NCBI RefSeq assembly: GCF_019219065.1
Contig: NZ_JAHUWK010000006.1
Location: 62,001 to 126,000 of the forward strand
From: Duganella sp. sic0402
GTDB taxonomy: Bacteria > Pseudomonadota > Gammaproteobacteria > Burkholderiales > Burkholderiaceae_D
Direction of reading: 5' to 3'
Length of the DNA: 64,000 bases
The translations under genes were made by a program, and so were the position numbers. A model generated the notes under the pieces. The model did not search any database. It was not told the origin of the DNA and was given only the letters and a program-made list of their open reading frames with translations. Shown piece after piece: positions 47,029-57,029 of the stretch (positions within the stretch are counted from its first letter, which is position 1; the number at the start of each line of letters is the position of its first letter).

Positions 47029-49344
47029 TCATTTGGTCAGCAGGCTGACTTTGTCGAGCACAAAGGAGGTCTGCTTGCTGCGGTCTTCGAGCATGGCGAA
47101 GGATAGTGTGATGGTCTGGCCTTTGAACGGCAGCAGATCGAAGCTGCGCAGCTGGTAGCCGCCGGCGGGCGTCAGGTTGGTGTAGGTGGCCAGCGTGGTG
47201 CTGGCGCCGCCCGCGCGCAGCGATACGGTCAGCGTGTCGTAGACGGTGTTGCTGGTTTCGTCGGTGTCGATGTGCAGCGCGAAGCTGAGCTGGATGCTGC
47301 TGGCGGTGGCGGGGATTTGCAGCTGCTGCGTCAGCGTTTCGTTGGTGCGGCGGCCGTTGCCGCCCAGCCAGGCGAAGCGTGAGCCTTGATGTGGCGTCTG
47401 GCCGTCGTGCGCACCGATCACGCCGGTGCTACCGCTCCAGCCGGTGATGCCGTCTTCAAAGCCCCCGTTGACCACCTGCTCGACTGCTTCGCTCTCGCCG
47501 CCATCGCCCCCGCCGTCGCTGCCGCCCGCCTCGTCGATATCTGCGCCAACATTAATCGCCGCATACGCGCGCTGCACGGCGATGGCTTCCCTGGAGCCGT
47601 TGCCATACAGCTCCTGCGCCGCCTGCAGCACTTTGTTGCGTGCGTCGGCATAGTTGGTGGAGGAGGTGAATTTGGTGGTCAGCGCCTTGAACCAGATGCG
47701 GTAGGCCTTGTCGCTGCCGATGCCTGTCATCGCGGCCGGCGCCTTGTTCAAGTAAGGACTGTGGTAATCGCTGCTGGCGTCGGCCTTGGAGCCTTGCGCG
47801 AGAAAGTAGAACATGCGGTTATTCGGTCCGCTGGAGTAGTGCACATCCAGGTCTTTCAGTCCGCTGCTCCAGGCGTCCTGGCTGCTGCCGTCCTTGCCCG
47901 GCCGGTACATCCAGCGCAAGGGCTGGCCGCTCTTGCTGATTTCCGTACCGAGCATCCAGTCGTTGCCGGCGGCGGGAATCTCGGCGCCTGCGCCACCGCG
48001 CCGCGCATAGGCCTCAACCATTTCGCCGCCGATGTCGGAGTGCGATTCATTCAATCCGCCTGATTCGCCGGTATAGATCAGGTCCGCCGTGGCGGCGGTG
48101 ACGCCGTGCGACATCTCGTGGCCGATCACATCGATCGCGCCCAGGCTGGTGAAGCTGTTGCCGTCGCCGATGTACATGCATAGGCAGCTGTCGTCGTAGA
48201 AGGCGTTGTCGTAGGCGGTGCCGATATGGGCGGCGATGTAGGTGGCGGTGTTGTTGCCGTCCAGTGACTGCCATCCCAGTACGTTCTTGTTGGCGTCGTA
48301 AGTGTTCATCAATCCCCACAGCGCGTTGACGGCGGCGGTCTGGCCGTTGGCGGTGGTGGTGCCGCCGCCGTTGTACTGCTGGCCGTCGCCCCAGGTGTTG
48401 CTGCTGTTGCTGTAGATGTCGCCGGGATCGGGGCTGTTCGGCGAGCTATGGTTGGCGTTGGTGATGGCCATGCCGCCGAATTTACCGCCACTGCCGCGCG
48501 TGGCGTCCAGCATCTGGAAGCCGCCAGCGGTGGGCGAAGTGCTGATCGGGACCACGCCGTTGTATTGGCTGTTGCCGGTGCCGATCACGGTTTGCAGCGC
48601 CGGCCACCTGGCGATGATCTCGCCGTTGCGGGCCTTGACCACCACATCGTAGTAGATCAGCTTTCCGTCCTGCGCCATGCGCAGCTGCACCAGGTAGGCC
48701 AGCTCGTAGTGGTCGACCACTTCTTCCACGTCCAGCGCGTTGAGTTGGTCGGCGGGCTTGTTGAGCGCGGCCGCGCTGCGCACGGTTTTCATCACCGGGT
48801 AGATCAGCAGTTCGGCGCTGGGCGGCCAGCGGTGCGTGGCGCTGGGGGCGATGGCTTGCACGGCGGCGTTGACGGCATCATCGCCGGACAGCGTCGGCGT
48901 CAGCTCGGCCGGCGAGGGCGGGGCGGTGGCCGAGGACAATGGTGGCGGCGAGGCCGGGGCGGTCACTGGGCCGGGTGCCGTCTCGCCGGGCATGCTGGCT
49001 TGCGGCGCGATGCCCGGCCGGCGGTCGGCGCTGGAGACGCTGACGATTTCGCCGGCGGCGTTGCTGACCACCACCGACTCCGAGCCGAACACGCGCAGGT
49101 TTTTGTAGGTGTGCTGGGCGCGGACGATTTTCTGGCCGACCACGCCGGGGTGCTGGCTGCTGATGCGGAAGCTGTAGTCGGCGGTCAGGCCGGCGCGCGC
49201 ATCCAGCGCGGTCAGCTGGGCGACCAGGCTGGCGCTTTCCTGTGGCGTGGCCAGGGCCACCGGTGCGGACATCAGCTGGGCGGCGCCGGCAAGCCAGGGC
49301 GCGAAGGCGAGGCTGGCGGCGATCAGGGGCAGGCGTGGATTCAT
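47029..49344 (-). CDS. Secreted M4 (thermolysin-like) metalloprotease
   Basis: The 771-residue preproprotein has a signal peptide (about 1-22), an FTP/PepSY-type propeptide to about residue 270 and a catalytic domain with HEMSH at residues 409-413 and NESHSDIGGEM giving the third zinc ligand. A Pro/Ala linker (about 120-155) interrupts the propeptide. The last 150 residues, after an acidic-Gly linker, form a beta-sandwich (NGGFEDGITGWSG) of the kind that binds substrates or surfaces. GGAGG precedes the ATG. Confidence 0.9.
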   Translation of the reverse strand: MNPRLPLIAASLAFAPWLAGAAQLMSAPVALATPQESASLVAQLTALDARAGLTADYSFRISSQHPGVVGQKIVRAQHTYKNLRVFGSESVVVSNAAGEIVSVSSADRRPGIAPQASMPGETAPGPVTAPASPPPLSSATAPPSPAELTPTLSGDDAVNAAVQAIAPSATHRWPPSAELLIYPVMKTVRSAAALNKPADQLNALDVEEVVDHYELAYLVQLRMAQDGKLIYYDVVVKARNGEIIARWPALQTVIGTGNSQYNGVVPISTSPTAGGFQMLDATRGSGGKFGGMAITNANHSSPNSPDPGDIYSNSSNTWGDGQQYNGGGTTTANGQTAAVNALWGLMNTYDANKNVLGWQSLDGNNTATYIAAHIGTAYDNAFYDDSCLCMYIGDGNSFTSLGAIDVIGHEMSHGVTAATADLIYTGESGGLNESHSDIGGEMVEAYARRGGAGAEIPAAGNDWMLGTEISKSGQPLRWMYRPGKDGSSQDAWSSGLKDLDVHYSSGPNNRMFYFLAQGSKADASSDYHSPYLNKAPAAMTGIGSDKAYRIWFKALTTKFTSSTNYADARNKVLQAAQELYGNGSREAIAVQRAYAAINVGADIDEAGGSDGGGDGGESEAVEQVVNGGFEDGITGWSGSTGVIGAHDGQTPHQGSRFAWLGGNGRRTNETLTQQLQIPATASSIQLSFALHIDTDETSNTVYDTLTVSLRAGGASTTLATYTNLTPAGGYQLRSFDLLPFKGQTITLSFAMLEDRSKQTSFVLDKVSLLTK

Positions 49345-49456
49345 GTCATCCTCCGTGGGTAGATGACATCACGCTAAACGCTGGCGGGGGCTGGGTACTG
49401 TGCCAGATCAATAAGCTGGCAGATCGGCGCCGCCAGACAGCGGCGCCGTGGGGGAT

Positions 49457-50851
49457 TTACTTCAGTTGCGCGCGCACGCGGGCGATGGCCAGGCGTACCT
49501 GGTTCGGCGCGGTGCCGCCGACGTGGTCGCGGGCGGCGACCGAGCCTTCCAGCGTCAGCACGGCAAACACGTCTTGCTCGATCAGCGTCGAGAAGGCGCG
49601 CAGCTGTTCCAGCGACATCTCGGCCAGGTCGATTTTCAGGTCGTCGCAGGCGCGTACAGCGTGCGCCACGGCTTCGTGGGCGTCGCGGAACGGCAGGCCT
49701 TTCTTGACCAGGTAGTCGGCCAGGTCGGTGGCGGTGGCGTAGCCTTGCAGCGCGGCGGCGCGCATATTCTCCGGCTTGACCGTGATGCCGCCGGCCATGT
49801 CGGCGAAGATGCGCAGCGTGTCGACCAGCGTATCGACGGTGTCGAACAGTGGTTCCTTGTCTTCCTGGTTGTCTTTGTTGTAGGCCAGCGGCTGGCCTTT
49901 CATCAGGGTCAGGAGGCCCATCAGGTGGCCGAACACGCGGCCGGTCTTGCCGCGCGCCAGTTCCGGCACGTCGGGGTTTTTCTTTTGCGGCATGATCGAC
50001 GAGCCGGTGCAGAAGCGGTCGGCGATGTCGATGAAGCCGACCCGTGGGCTCATCCAGATGATCAGCTCTTCCGACATGCGCGACACGTGCATCATCACCA
50101 GCGAGGCGGCGGCAGTGAATTCAATCGCGAAGTCGCGGTCGGAGACGGCGTCCAGCGAGTTGTGGCAGACGTCGTCGAAGCCCAAAGTTTTCGCCACGCG
50201 CACGCGGTCGATCGGGAAGGTGGTGCCGGCCAGCGCGGCGGCGCCCAGCGGCAGGCGGTTGACGCGCTTGCGGGCGTCGGCCATGCGCTCGGCGTCGCGG
50301 CCGAACATTTCAACGTAGGCCAGCATGTGGTGGCCGAAGGTGATCGGCTGCGCCACCTGCATGTGGGTGAAGCCCGGCAGGATGGTGTCGGCGTTCTTTT
50401 CCGCCAGGTCGGTCAGTGCGCTGCGCAGCGCATGCAGCAGTTCCAGCACGTCGTCGATGGCGGAGCGTACGTACAGGCGGATGTCGGTGGCCACCTGGTC
50501 GTTGCGCGAGCGGCCGGTGTGCAGGCGCTTGCCGGCGTCGCCTACCAGTTCGGTCAGGCGTTTTTCGATGTTCAGGTGGACGTCTTCCAGGTCCAGCAGC
50601 CATTCAAAGCTGCCGGCCTCGATTTCGGCGCTGATCTGCGCCATGCCGCGCTCGATCTCGGCGCGGTCCTGCGCGCTGATGATGCCTTGCGCGGCCAGCA
50701 TTTCGGCGTGCGCCAGCGAGCCCTGGATGTCGGCCTTGGCCAGGCGCTTGTCGAAGAATACCGAAGCGGTGTAGCGTTTGACGAGGTCCGAGACCGGTTC
50801 GCTGAAGCGGGCCGACCAGGCTTCGGCCTTTTTGGAGAATTGTGAAGTCAT
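49457..50851 (-). CDS. argH: Argininosuccinate lyase
   Basis: The 464-residue enzyme cleaves argininosuccinate to arginine and fumarate. It has [17 protein letters not shown], the signature [19 protein letters not shown] (catalytic Ser in the loop) and the typical C-terminal GGTAPNQVR. The start is ATG at 50851; a TTG two codons upstream was not used. It is alone on its strand; a GNAT gene is divergent. Confidence 0.96.
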   Translation of the reverse strand: MTSQFSKKAEAWSARFSEPVSDLVKRYTASVFFDKRLAKADIQGSLAHAEMLAAQGIISAQDRAEIERGMAQISAEIEAGSFEWLLDLEDVHLNIEKRLTELVGDAGKRLHTGRSRNDQVATDIRLYVRSAIDDVLELLHALRSALTDLAEKNADTILPGFTHMQVAQPITFGHHMLAYVEMFGRDAERMADARKRVNRLPLGAAALAGTTFPIDRVRVAKTLGFDDVCHNSLDAVSDRDFAIEFTAAASLVMMHVSRMSEELIIWMSPRVGFIDIADRFCTGSSIMPQKKNPDVPELARGKTGRVFGHLMGLLTLMKGQPLAYNKDNQEDKEPLFDTVDTLVDTLRIFADMAGGITVKPENMRAAALQGYATATDLADYLVKKGLPFRDAHEAVAHAVRACDDLKIDLAEMSLEQLRAFSTLIEQDVFAVLTLEGSVAARDHVGGTAPNQVRLAIARVRAQLK

Positions 50852-50931
50852 AGTCAAATAGAAGAGGGTCGCTGAAGATCAACAGCGATTATAAACCGTC
50901 ATCTGCCCTAAAATACGTCAACATTGTCTTT

Positions 50932-51372
50932 ATGCTTATGGAAATCATGGCTCAACTGCACATTAGTACTGATACGGCGGCGCTCGACGTCACCCTGATC
51001 CATCAATTTTTGTCGGAGCGCTCGACCTGGGCGCTGGGCATACCGCGCGCCACGGTGGAGCGGGCAATTGCCCATTCACTATGCTTTGGCGCGTATCTGG
51101 AGGGCCGGCAGCTTGGTTTCGCGCGCGTGACCACCGACCGCGCGACGTTTGCCTATCTGGCCGATGTGTTTGTGGTGGAGGAGCAGCGCGGCAAGGGCGT
51201 CAGCAAGGCGCTGGTGGCGGCGGTGCTGGCGCATCCCGACTTGCAGGGGCTGCGCCGCTTTATGCTGGCCACCAGTGATGCCCACGCTCTCTACGCCCGC
51301 TACGGTTTCACGCCGCCGGCTCGCCCGGCGACGCTGATGGAGCGCTATTTCCCACATATTTATGCGAACTGA
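50932..51372 (+). CDS. GNAT family N-acetyltransferase
   Basis: The 146-residue protein has the short single-domain GNAT form: SERSTWALGIPRATVERAIAHS, the core LADVFVVEEQRGKGVSKALVAAV for acetyl-CoA, and ALYARYGFTPP at the end. Three ATGs near the start (50932, 50938, 50947) are possible and none has a clear ribosome site. The substrate is unknown. It faces away from argH. Confidence 0.82.
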   Translation: MLMEIMAQLHISTDTAALDVTLIHQFLSERSTWALGIPRATVERAIAHSLCFGAYLEGRQLGFARVTTDRATFAYLADVFVVEEQRGKGVSKALVAAVLAHPDLQGLRRFMLATSDAHALYARYGFTPPARPATLMERYFPHIYAN

Positions 51373-51494
51373 TGATGGCTTGCAGCGTGGAGGCGTCGGC
51401 GATTTTTGATGAGCGCGCCAGTGATTGCGTCGGGCACGCCGGCTGAACACTTCGATTTCGCCGTGGGTCCAGTCGCTTGCGGAGCTGCCGCGCT

Positions 51495-51542
51495 GTTACA
51501 AATGCAGGCATTCTTCAGGCGAAAATAGGCAGAAATAGGCAT
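51495..51542 (+). repeat. AAATAGGC repeat, copy C
   Basis: GTTACAAATGCAGGCATTC followed by CAGGCGAAAATAGGC and AGAAATAGGCAT. It is the same 48-nt unit as the minus-strand reading of copy A near 29.7 kb. It lies just past the 3' end of the YfcC-type gene, in a gene-free 180-nt stretch. Confidence 0.7.
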
Positions 51543-51553
51543 CGCCGGCAAGT

Positions 51554-52951
51554 CTATTGCCAGTTCATCAGGCAGGGCGGCACCAGCAGCGCCAGCGCCA
51601 GCACGGCATAGATCAGTTGCAGCGGGATCATCCACTTGGCCCAGGTGATCCACGGGATGCGCGCCAGGGCCAGCACGCCGACGGTGATGCCGGAGGTCGG
51701 GATCATCGGTGTGGTGAATTCGCCGAACTGGAACGCCAGGATCGCCGTCTGCCGCGTGACGCCAACCAGGTCGGCCAGCGGCGCCATGATGGGCATGGTC
51801 AGCGCTGCCTGGCCGCTGCCGGAGTGGATGAAGAAGTTGATCACGGTCTGGATGCCGAACATTTTCCACGCCGCGAACACCGGGTGCGCCGATTGCACCA
51901 GCGGCATCAGCTCATGCAGCATGGTGTCGATGATGTGCGCGTCGCGCGCCAGCACCAGCGTGCCGCGCGCCAGCGCGATCACCAGCGCCGTGCCAACCAG
52001 GTCGCGCGCGCCCTGCATAAAGCCTTCAACGATCTGGGTCGAATCCAGCCGCCCGACCAGGCCGATGATAATCGCTATGCTGAGGAACAGCGCCGCGATT
52101 TCGTCGATATACCACTCGTAGTGCACCACGCCGAACACCATCACCGCCAGCGAGCCGGCGAAGATCCACAGCACTGCCTTGTGGCGGCCGGTCATGCCGT
52201 GGAAGTCCTGCACGCCGCCTTCCGGCAGCTCCTTGCGCTTTTCCAGGTCCAGCGCATAGGTCGGGCTCAAAGTCGGATCGCGTTTGACGCGCGCCGCGTA
52301 CCACATCAGGAACAGCACCGTCACCGTGGTGGCGATGGCCCACACGATCAGCCGGTAGCCCCAGCCGGAAAACACCGGCACGCCAGCGATGCCCTGCGCG
52401 ATGCCGACGTTGAACGGGTTCAGAAAGGCCGCCGAAAAGCCGACCTGCGAGCCGAGGAAGGGGATCGATACGCCGGTCACCGTGTCATAGCCCAGCGCCA
52501 GCGCCAGCGGCACGAAAATCAGGATAAACGGTATCGCCTCCTCGTTCATGCCGAAGGTCGCGCCGCCGATCGAGAACATGGTGACGAACACCGGGATCAG
52601 CGCACGCTGGATGAATTTCGAGCTGGCGTGGGCGCGCGCCAGCGACTTGATCATCGAGTCGATCGCCTCGGTCTTTTGCAGCACCGCGAAGGCGCCGCCG
52701 ACAATCAGCACGAAGCCGATGATCTGCGCCGCTTCGACAAAGCCCTTGATCGGCGCCTTCATCAGCGCCACCAGGCCCTGCGGATTGCTGGCCACGTAGT
52801 GGAAGCTGTCCGGGTTGATCAGCTGCTTGCCGTTGACCAGATGCGTCTCGTATTTGCCGCCGGGGACCAGCCAGGTCGCCGCCGCGATCAGCGCCAGGAT
52901 GATGAACAGCAGGACGAAGGTGTGCGGGAGTTTGAATTTTTTAGTCATCAT
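51554..52951 (-). CDS. YfcC/DcuC-type membrane transporter
   Basis: The 465-residue protein has about twelve membrane segments and matches the YfcC family of the C4-dicarboxylate/basic amino acid carrier superfamily. The ends are FKLPHTFVLLFIILALIAA and FFIHSGSGQAALTMPIMAPL with GEFTTPMIPTSGITVGVLAL, both conserved. The first ATG overlaps the stop of the M14 gene (ATGA), so both are made together. In this context I infer import of Asp/Arg dipeptides or of the amino acids, but the family also includes arginine/ornithine and dicarboxylate carriers. Confidence 0.85.
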   Translation of the reverse strand: MMTKKFKLPHTFVLLFIILALIAAATWLVPGGKYETHLVNGKQLINPDSFHYVASNPQGLVALMKAPIKGFVEAAQIIGFVLIVGGAFAVLQKTEAIDSMIKSLARAHASSKFIQRALIPVFVTMFSIGGATFGMNEEAIPFILIFVPLALALGYDTVTGVSIPFLGSQVGFSAAFLNPFNVGIAQGIAGVPVFSGWGYRLIVWAIATTVTVLFLMWYAARVKRDPTLSPTYALDLEKRKELPEGGVQDFHGMTGRHKAVLWIFAGSLAVMVFGVVHYEWYIDEIAALFLSIAIIIGLVGRLDSTQIVEGFMQGARDLVGTALVIALARGTLVLARDAHIIDTMLHELMPLVQSAHPVFAAWKMFGIQTVINFFIHSGSGQAALTMPIMAPLADLVGVTRQTAILAFQFGEFTTPMIPTSGITVGVLALARIPWITWAKWMIPLQLIYAVLALALLVPPCLMNWQ

Positions 52952-54087
52952 GCGCTCAGCAGGTCGCCTTCGCGATAGGCCTTGGCGCCGGCCACTTTAC
53001 CGACGTTCATGCCGCGTATCACATGCCGGTGCGCGCTGCGGGCGAAGAATACGCCGTCAACGGCGGCGCGCAGCACGGTGGTGTCGCCGCTGACCGGTTC
53101 GATCAGGTCAGCGATGGCGTCGCCGGCCGCCACCCGCGCGCCCAGTTCGCGCGTGTAGACCAGGATGCCGGCATGCGGCGCGTACAGCGGCTCCACGCCT
53201 TCCAGCGGCGTGGCGACGCACAGCGGCGCCGGCAGCACGGCGGCGGCGGCTTGCGCGGCGGCGTCGGCGGCGTGCAGCACGCCTTGCAGGGTCAGGAACT
53301 GCAGCAGGCCGGCCGCGTCCTTGCGCGCCAGCTCGTAGCTGACTTCCTGCTCGCCGCGCAGCTCGACCGTGGTCGACAGGCAGGCGGGCGGGATCGGGAA
53401 CTGGTGTTCGAAGTGCTGGTCGAGATCCCACCACAAGCGGCTGCATGCCTCGTCGAACGGCTCGCCGCCGGCCTCGTAAGCCAGCAGTGTCGCGTGCGAG
53501 CCGAGGATGGCGGCCAGCGGCGCGATCCCTTCGGCCAGCGGCGTGCCGGCGTAGATGTGCAGCACCGCCTCGTTATCGCAATGCAGGTCGAGCACGACGT
53601 CGGCGTCGATCGCCAGCGTCATCAGGGTTTTCTTCAGCGCTTCCGCGTCGGTCTTCGGCTGCCAGTCGGCGATCGAGGCGCGCGCGTGTTCGCGTATCAG
53701 CGCCACGTTGGCGGCGGCGTCCGGTCCCAGCTTGCCGGCCAGGGATTTTTTCAGGTCCTCGGCCACATGCTTGTAGGCGCGGTTGAAATTGACGCCGGTG
53801 GTCAGGTCGAAGCGGCCGAAGGCGGCGCCGTGGATGGCTTGCGCCAGGCCGATCGGATTGGCGGCCGGCACCAGGATGATTTCACCGCTGATCTTGCCGG
53901 CCGCCTCCAGCGTCTCCAGCTCGCGGCGCAGGAACTGCGACACCAGCATGCCGGGCACTTCGTCGGCGTGCAGCGAGCCCTGGATGTAGACCTTTTTGCC
54001 GCTGCCAGGCGTGCCGAAATGGAGGCTGGTCAGCGCATACACGGCGTTCGCGTGCGGGCCGGAGAGGGAATGTTTGATTGCTTGCAT
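52948..54087 (-). CDS. M14 succinylglutamate desuccinylase/aspartoacylase-type hydrolase
   Basis: The 379-residue cytoplasmic protein is of the AstE/AspA branch of M14. Zinc ligands are GSLHADE (His40, Glu43) and LDLHCDNEA (His169); a Gly-rich C-terminal barrel-sandwich domain (GILVYTRELGARVAAGDAIA) is typical. Relatives cut an amide bond between an acyl group and an amino acid. Its operon with a YfcC carrier, divergent from a receptor and two cyanophycinases, suggests it hydrolyses beta-Asp-Arg. The start at 54087 has only a weak ribosome site (CCGGAAC). Confidence 0.82.
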   Translation of the reverse strand: MQAIKHSLSGPHANAVYALTSLHFGTPGSGKKVYIQGSLHADEVPGMLVSQFLRRELETLEAAGKISGEIILVPAANPIGLAQAIHGAAFGRFDLTTGVNFNRAYKHVAEDLKKSLAGKLGPDAAANVALIREHARASIADWQPKTDAEALKKTLMTLAIDADVVLDLHCDNEAVLHIYAGTPLAEGIAPLAAILGSHATLLAYEAGGEPFDEACSRLWWDLDQHFEHQFPIPPACLSTTVELRGEQEVSYELARKDAAGLLQFLTLQGVLHAADAAAQAAAAVLPAPLCVATPLEGVEPLYAPHAGILVYTRELGARVAAGDAIADLIEPVSGDTTVLRAAVDGVFFARSAHRHVIRGMNVGKVAGAKAYREGDLLSA

Positions 54088-54191
54088 GGCGGTTCCGGAG
54101 TTTCGGTGAAAGATTGAGTATGTAGCAGTATTTTCACAAAGTAAATCGCACCAGGCCGAATCGGGCGTGGGTTTCTTGAGTTTTCGGCTAC

Positions 54192-54205
54192 AACTGCGTA
54201 CAGTT
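54192..54205. promoter_or_regulatory. Inverted repeat in the divergent control region
   Basis: AACTG and CAGTT flank CGTA in the 161-nt region between the M14 gene and the TonB receptor gene. An AT-rich stretch follows it. It could be an operator serving both directions; there is no regulator gene next to it to support this. Confidence 0.3.
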
Positions 54206-54248
54206 AGTTTAAATGAATTATTTACATATCGAAGATCGGGGAGAGAAT

Positions 54249-56975
54249 ATGCGTGCAGCACCTAATATCACCATGCTCCGCGCCGTGCGCCTGGCGCTCA
54301 GCGTTGGCGCGGCGGCCGGTTTGATCGGCCAGGCCGCAGCCCAGGACAGCGCACCGGCGCCGATGGCGCGGGTGGAGATCACCGGCTCGGCGATCAAGCG
54401 CATCGAATCGGAAACCGCGCTGCCGGTGCAGGTCATTACGCGTGATGAAATCGACAAGGTCGGCGTCACCACTGCCGCCGAGATCCTGCAGCGCCTGTCG
54501 GCCAACGTCGGCGGCCTGACCGACGCCGGCAGCATCAGCGACGGCAAGGACCAGCGCGGCTTCAACAGCGCCAATCTGCGCGGCATCGGCACCTCGTCCA
54601 CGCTGGTGCTGCTGAACGGCCGCCGCATGGCCAACTTCGCCTCGCCCGGCGACGACACCGGCGTCGATCTGAACAACATCCCGGCGGGCGCCATCGCCCG
54701 CGTCGAAGTGCTGCTGGACGGCGCCTCGGCGCTGTACGGCACCGACGCCATCGGCGGCGTGATCAACTTCATTACCCGCAAGGACTTCCAGGGCGTCGAA
54801 CTGAACGCCTACGGCCTGAAGACCAAGGAAGGCGGCGCCGGCAAGCGCACCGCCAGCATCAGCGCCGGCCATGGCGACCTGGCCAAGGACGGCTACAACA
54901 TCTTCGCGGTGGCCGACTTCCAGCGTACCGACCGGCTGTCGACCTCGCAGCGCAGCTTTATCGATGACCTGCACATCGCCGAGCGCCTGCCGCACCTGCT
55001 GTCCGGCTTCACCTCGCCGGCGAATATCCGCCTGACCGGCGACCAGCGCGACTACCTGCAATCGCAGGGCTTCACCATCAACGGCAAGCCGATCACCAAC
55101 CGCCTGATCAACCTGTCGCAGCCCGGCTGCTCGGCACCGGCCAACGTCTACCTGCCGAACGGCACCGGCGGCGTCGATGGCTGCACCTACAACTACATGG
55201 GCGACACCGAGCTGTATCCGAAATCCGAGAAAGCCAATGTGCTGTCGCGCGGCGTGCTGCAGATTAATCCGGAAAACCAGCTGTACGCCGAGGTGGCGCT
55301 GAGCCGCTCCAAGACCTGGTATGTGGCGTCGTCGGCGCGCACCACCGCGTATATCGACTACAGCAAGATCCCGGCGCTGGCCGGCTACGACCTGGCCTCC
55401 GACGAAGCCGGTGGCGACGGCGAGATCGAGCTGCGGGTGCGCCTCAACGAGGCCGGCCGCCGCACCTCGGAGCTGATCAGCGAGAGCCAGCGCTATGTGG
55501 TCGGCTGGAGCGGCAGCCGCAATGGCTGGGACTATGACATCGGCCTGAATCACAGCGTCAACGTGGTGCGCGACCGCGACACCCACGGCTACCTGCTGTA
55601 CAACGAGCTGCAGGAGGGCATCGCCTCGGGCCTGATCAATCCTTTCGGTCCGTCCAGCCAGGCCGGGCGTGACCTGATCAACAGCATCCAGGTCAACGAC
55701 GAGGTGCGCCACGCGCGCGGCACCATGGACTCGGTCGACTTCAAGCTGTCGCACGCGGTCGGCGCGCTGGCCGGCGGCGACGCCATGCTGGCGGTCGGCG
55801 GCGAGGTGCGCCGCGAGAAGACCGAATACAATCCGTCGGCGCTGCTGATGAGCGATAACATCAACAACGACGCCGCGCCGGACGGCGGCCAGGCCACCAG
55901 CTACAGCCGCAAGATCCAGGCGCTGTACGGCGAGCTGCTGCTGCCGGTCACCAAGCAGCTGGAAGCCCAGCTGTCGGCCCGTTATGACCACTACGAGGTG
56001 GTGGGCGGCGCGGCCAGTCCGAAAGTGGGCCTGAGCTATATGCCGACCAAGAGCATGCTGTTCCGCGCCTCGGTCGGCCGCGGCTTCCGCGCGCCGTCGA
56101 TGACCGATCTGTACCGCCCGACCCAGGTCAGCGCCACCGCCACGCTGCCGGACCCGGTGTATTGCGCCACGGTCGACAACAACTACGCCGATTGCGCCGA
56201 CAACTGGGAGACGCACCGCCATTCCAACGCCAACCTGAAGCCGGAGAAGAGCCGCCAGTTCTCGCTGGGCATGGTGCTGCAGCCGAGCAAACAGGTGCTG
56301 CTGTCGCTGGATTACTGGAATATCAAGCGCACCGACCTGATCGCCGAAGTGGGCGACGATATCCTGCTGGCCAACCCGGCCAAGTACGCCAGCCTGGTGC
56401 ACCGCGATGAAGACGGCTATATCGATTACATCGATCTGTACAAGGAAAACCGTGGCGCGCAGAAGGCGGCCGGCCTGGACCTGACCATCGACTACAAGGG
56501 CGTGCAGACCTGGGCCGGGCGTTTCGGCGGCCGCCTGTCCGGCACTTATGTGACCGATTCCAAGATCCAGAACGAGAAGGGCGCGGCCTACGTCAGCAAC
56601 CTGGGACGCTTCGTCACCGATGGCGTGGTACAGCGCTGGCGCCACACCATCACGCTGGACTGGGACAACGGTCCGTTCGCGGCCAGCCTGTCCAACACCT
56701 TCTCCAGCGGCTATGAGGACCAGAACTCGGCGATCAATATCGACGACGGTTCGGTGGTGGCGGCCAACCGCGTCAGCTCCTACTCGCTGTGGGACCTGAG
56801 CGGTTCGTGGCAGGCAAGCAAGGGGCTGAAACTGCGCGCCGGCGTGCAGAATCTGTTCGACAAGGCGCCGCCATTCTCGAATCAGGCCTACCATTTCATC
56901 TCCGGCTATGACCCGACGTATACCGATGTGCGCGGCCGCCGCTTCTTCGCTAGTGTAAATTACGCGTTCAAGTAA
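54249..56975 (+). CDS. TonB-dependent outer membrane receptor
   Basis: The 908-residue protein has a signal peptide (about 1-31), a plug domain (VEITGSAIKRIESETALPVQ, TTAAEILQRLSANVGG, GIGTSSTLVLLNGRRMANF, VEVLLDGASALYGTDAIGGV) and a large beta-barrel ending RRFFASVNYAFK. Such receptors bring large or scarce substrates across the outer membrane with TonB energy. GGGGAGAG precedes the ATG at 54249; an upstream ATG (54213) lacks such a site. It heads the rightward part of the putative cyanophycin locus. Confidence 0.92.
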   Translation: MRAAPNITMLRAVRLALSVGAAAGLIGQAAAQDSAPAPMARVEITGSAIKRIESETALPVQVITRDEIDKVGVTTAAEILQRLSANVGGLTDAGSISDGKDQRGFNSANLRGIGTSSTLVLLNGRRMANFASPGDDTGVDLNNIPAGAIARVEVLLDGASALYGTDAIGGVINFITRKDFQGVELNAYGLKTKEGGAGKRTASISAGHGDLAKDGYNIFAVADFQRTDRLSTSQRSFIDDLHIAERLPHLLSGFTSPANIRLTGDQRDYLQSQGFTINGKPITNRLINLSQPGCSAPANVYLPNGTGGVDGCTYNYMGDTELYPKSEKANVLSRGVLQINPENQLYAEVALSRSKTWYVASSARTTAYIDYSKIPALAGYDLASDEAGGDGEIELRVRLNEAGRRTSELISESQRYVVGWSGSRNGWDYDIGLNHSVNVVRDRDTHGYLLYNELQEGIASGLINPFGPSSQAGRDLINSIQVNDEVRHARGTMDSVDFKLSHAVGALAGGDAMLAVGGEVRREKTEYNPSALLMSDNINNDAAPDGGQATSYSRKIQALYGELLLPVTKQLEAQLSARYDHYEVVGGAASPKVGLSYMPTKSMLFRASVGRGFRAPSMTDLYRPTQVSATATLPDPVYCATVDNNYADCADNWETHRHSNANLKPEKSRQFSLGMVLQPSKQVLLSLDYWNIKRTDLIAEVGDDILLANPAKYASLVHRDEDGYIDYIDLYKENRGAQKAAGLDLTIDYKGVQTWAGRFGGRLSGTYVTDSKIQNEKGAAYVSNLGRFVTDGVVQRWRHTITLDWDNGPFAASLSNTFSSGYEDQNSAINIDDGSVVAANRVSSYSLWDLSGSWQASKGLKLRAGVQNLFDKAPPFSNQAYHFISGYDPTYTDVRGRRFFASVNYAFK

Positions 56976-57029
56976 TGCGTTTTTAAGCAATAGCTTGGTA
57001 TCATCTGGCAGTCAGCAAGTAGCAACAAG

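Noticed and set aside
51308..51511. A 67-residue leftward ORF between the GNAT and YfcC-type genes
   Set aside because: It overlaps the GNAT 3' end and the repeat, has no ribosome site and no recognisable sequence.
54222..56990. A 922-codon open frame antisense to the TonB receptor gene
   Set aside because: High GC and codon bias keep this antisense frame free of stops; the translation is full of Arg, His and Gln with no known motif, while the sense strand encodes a full receptor.
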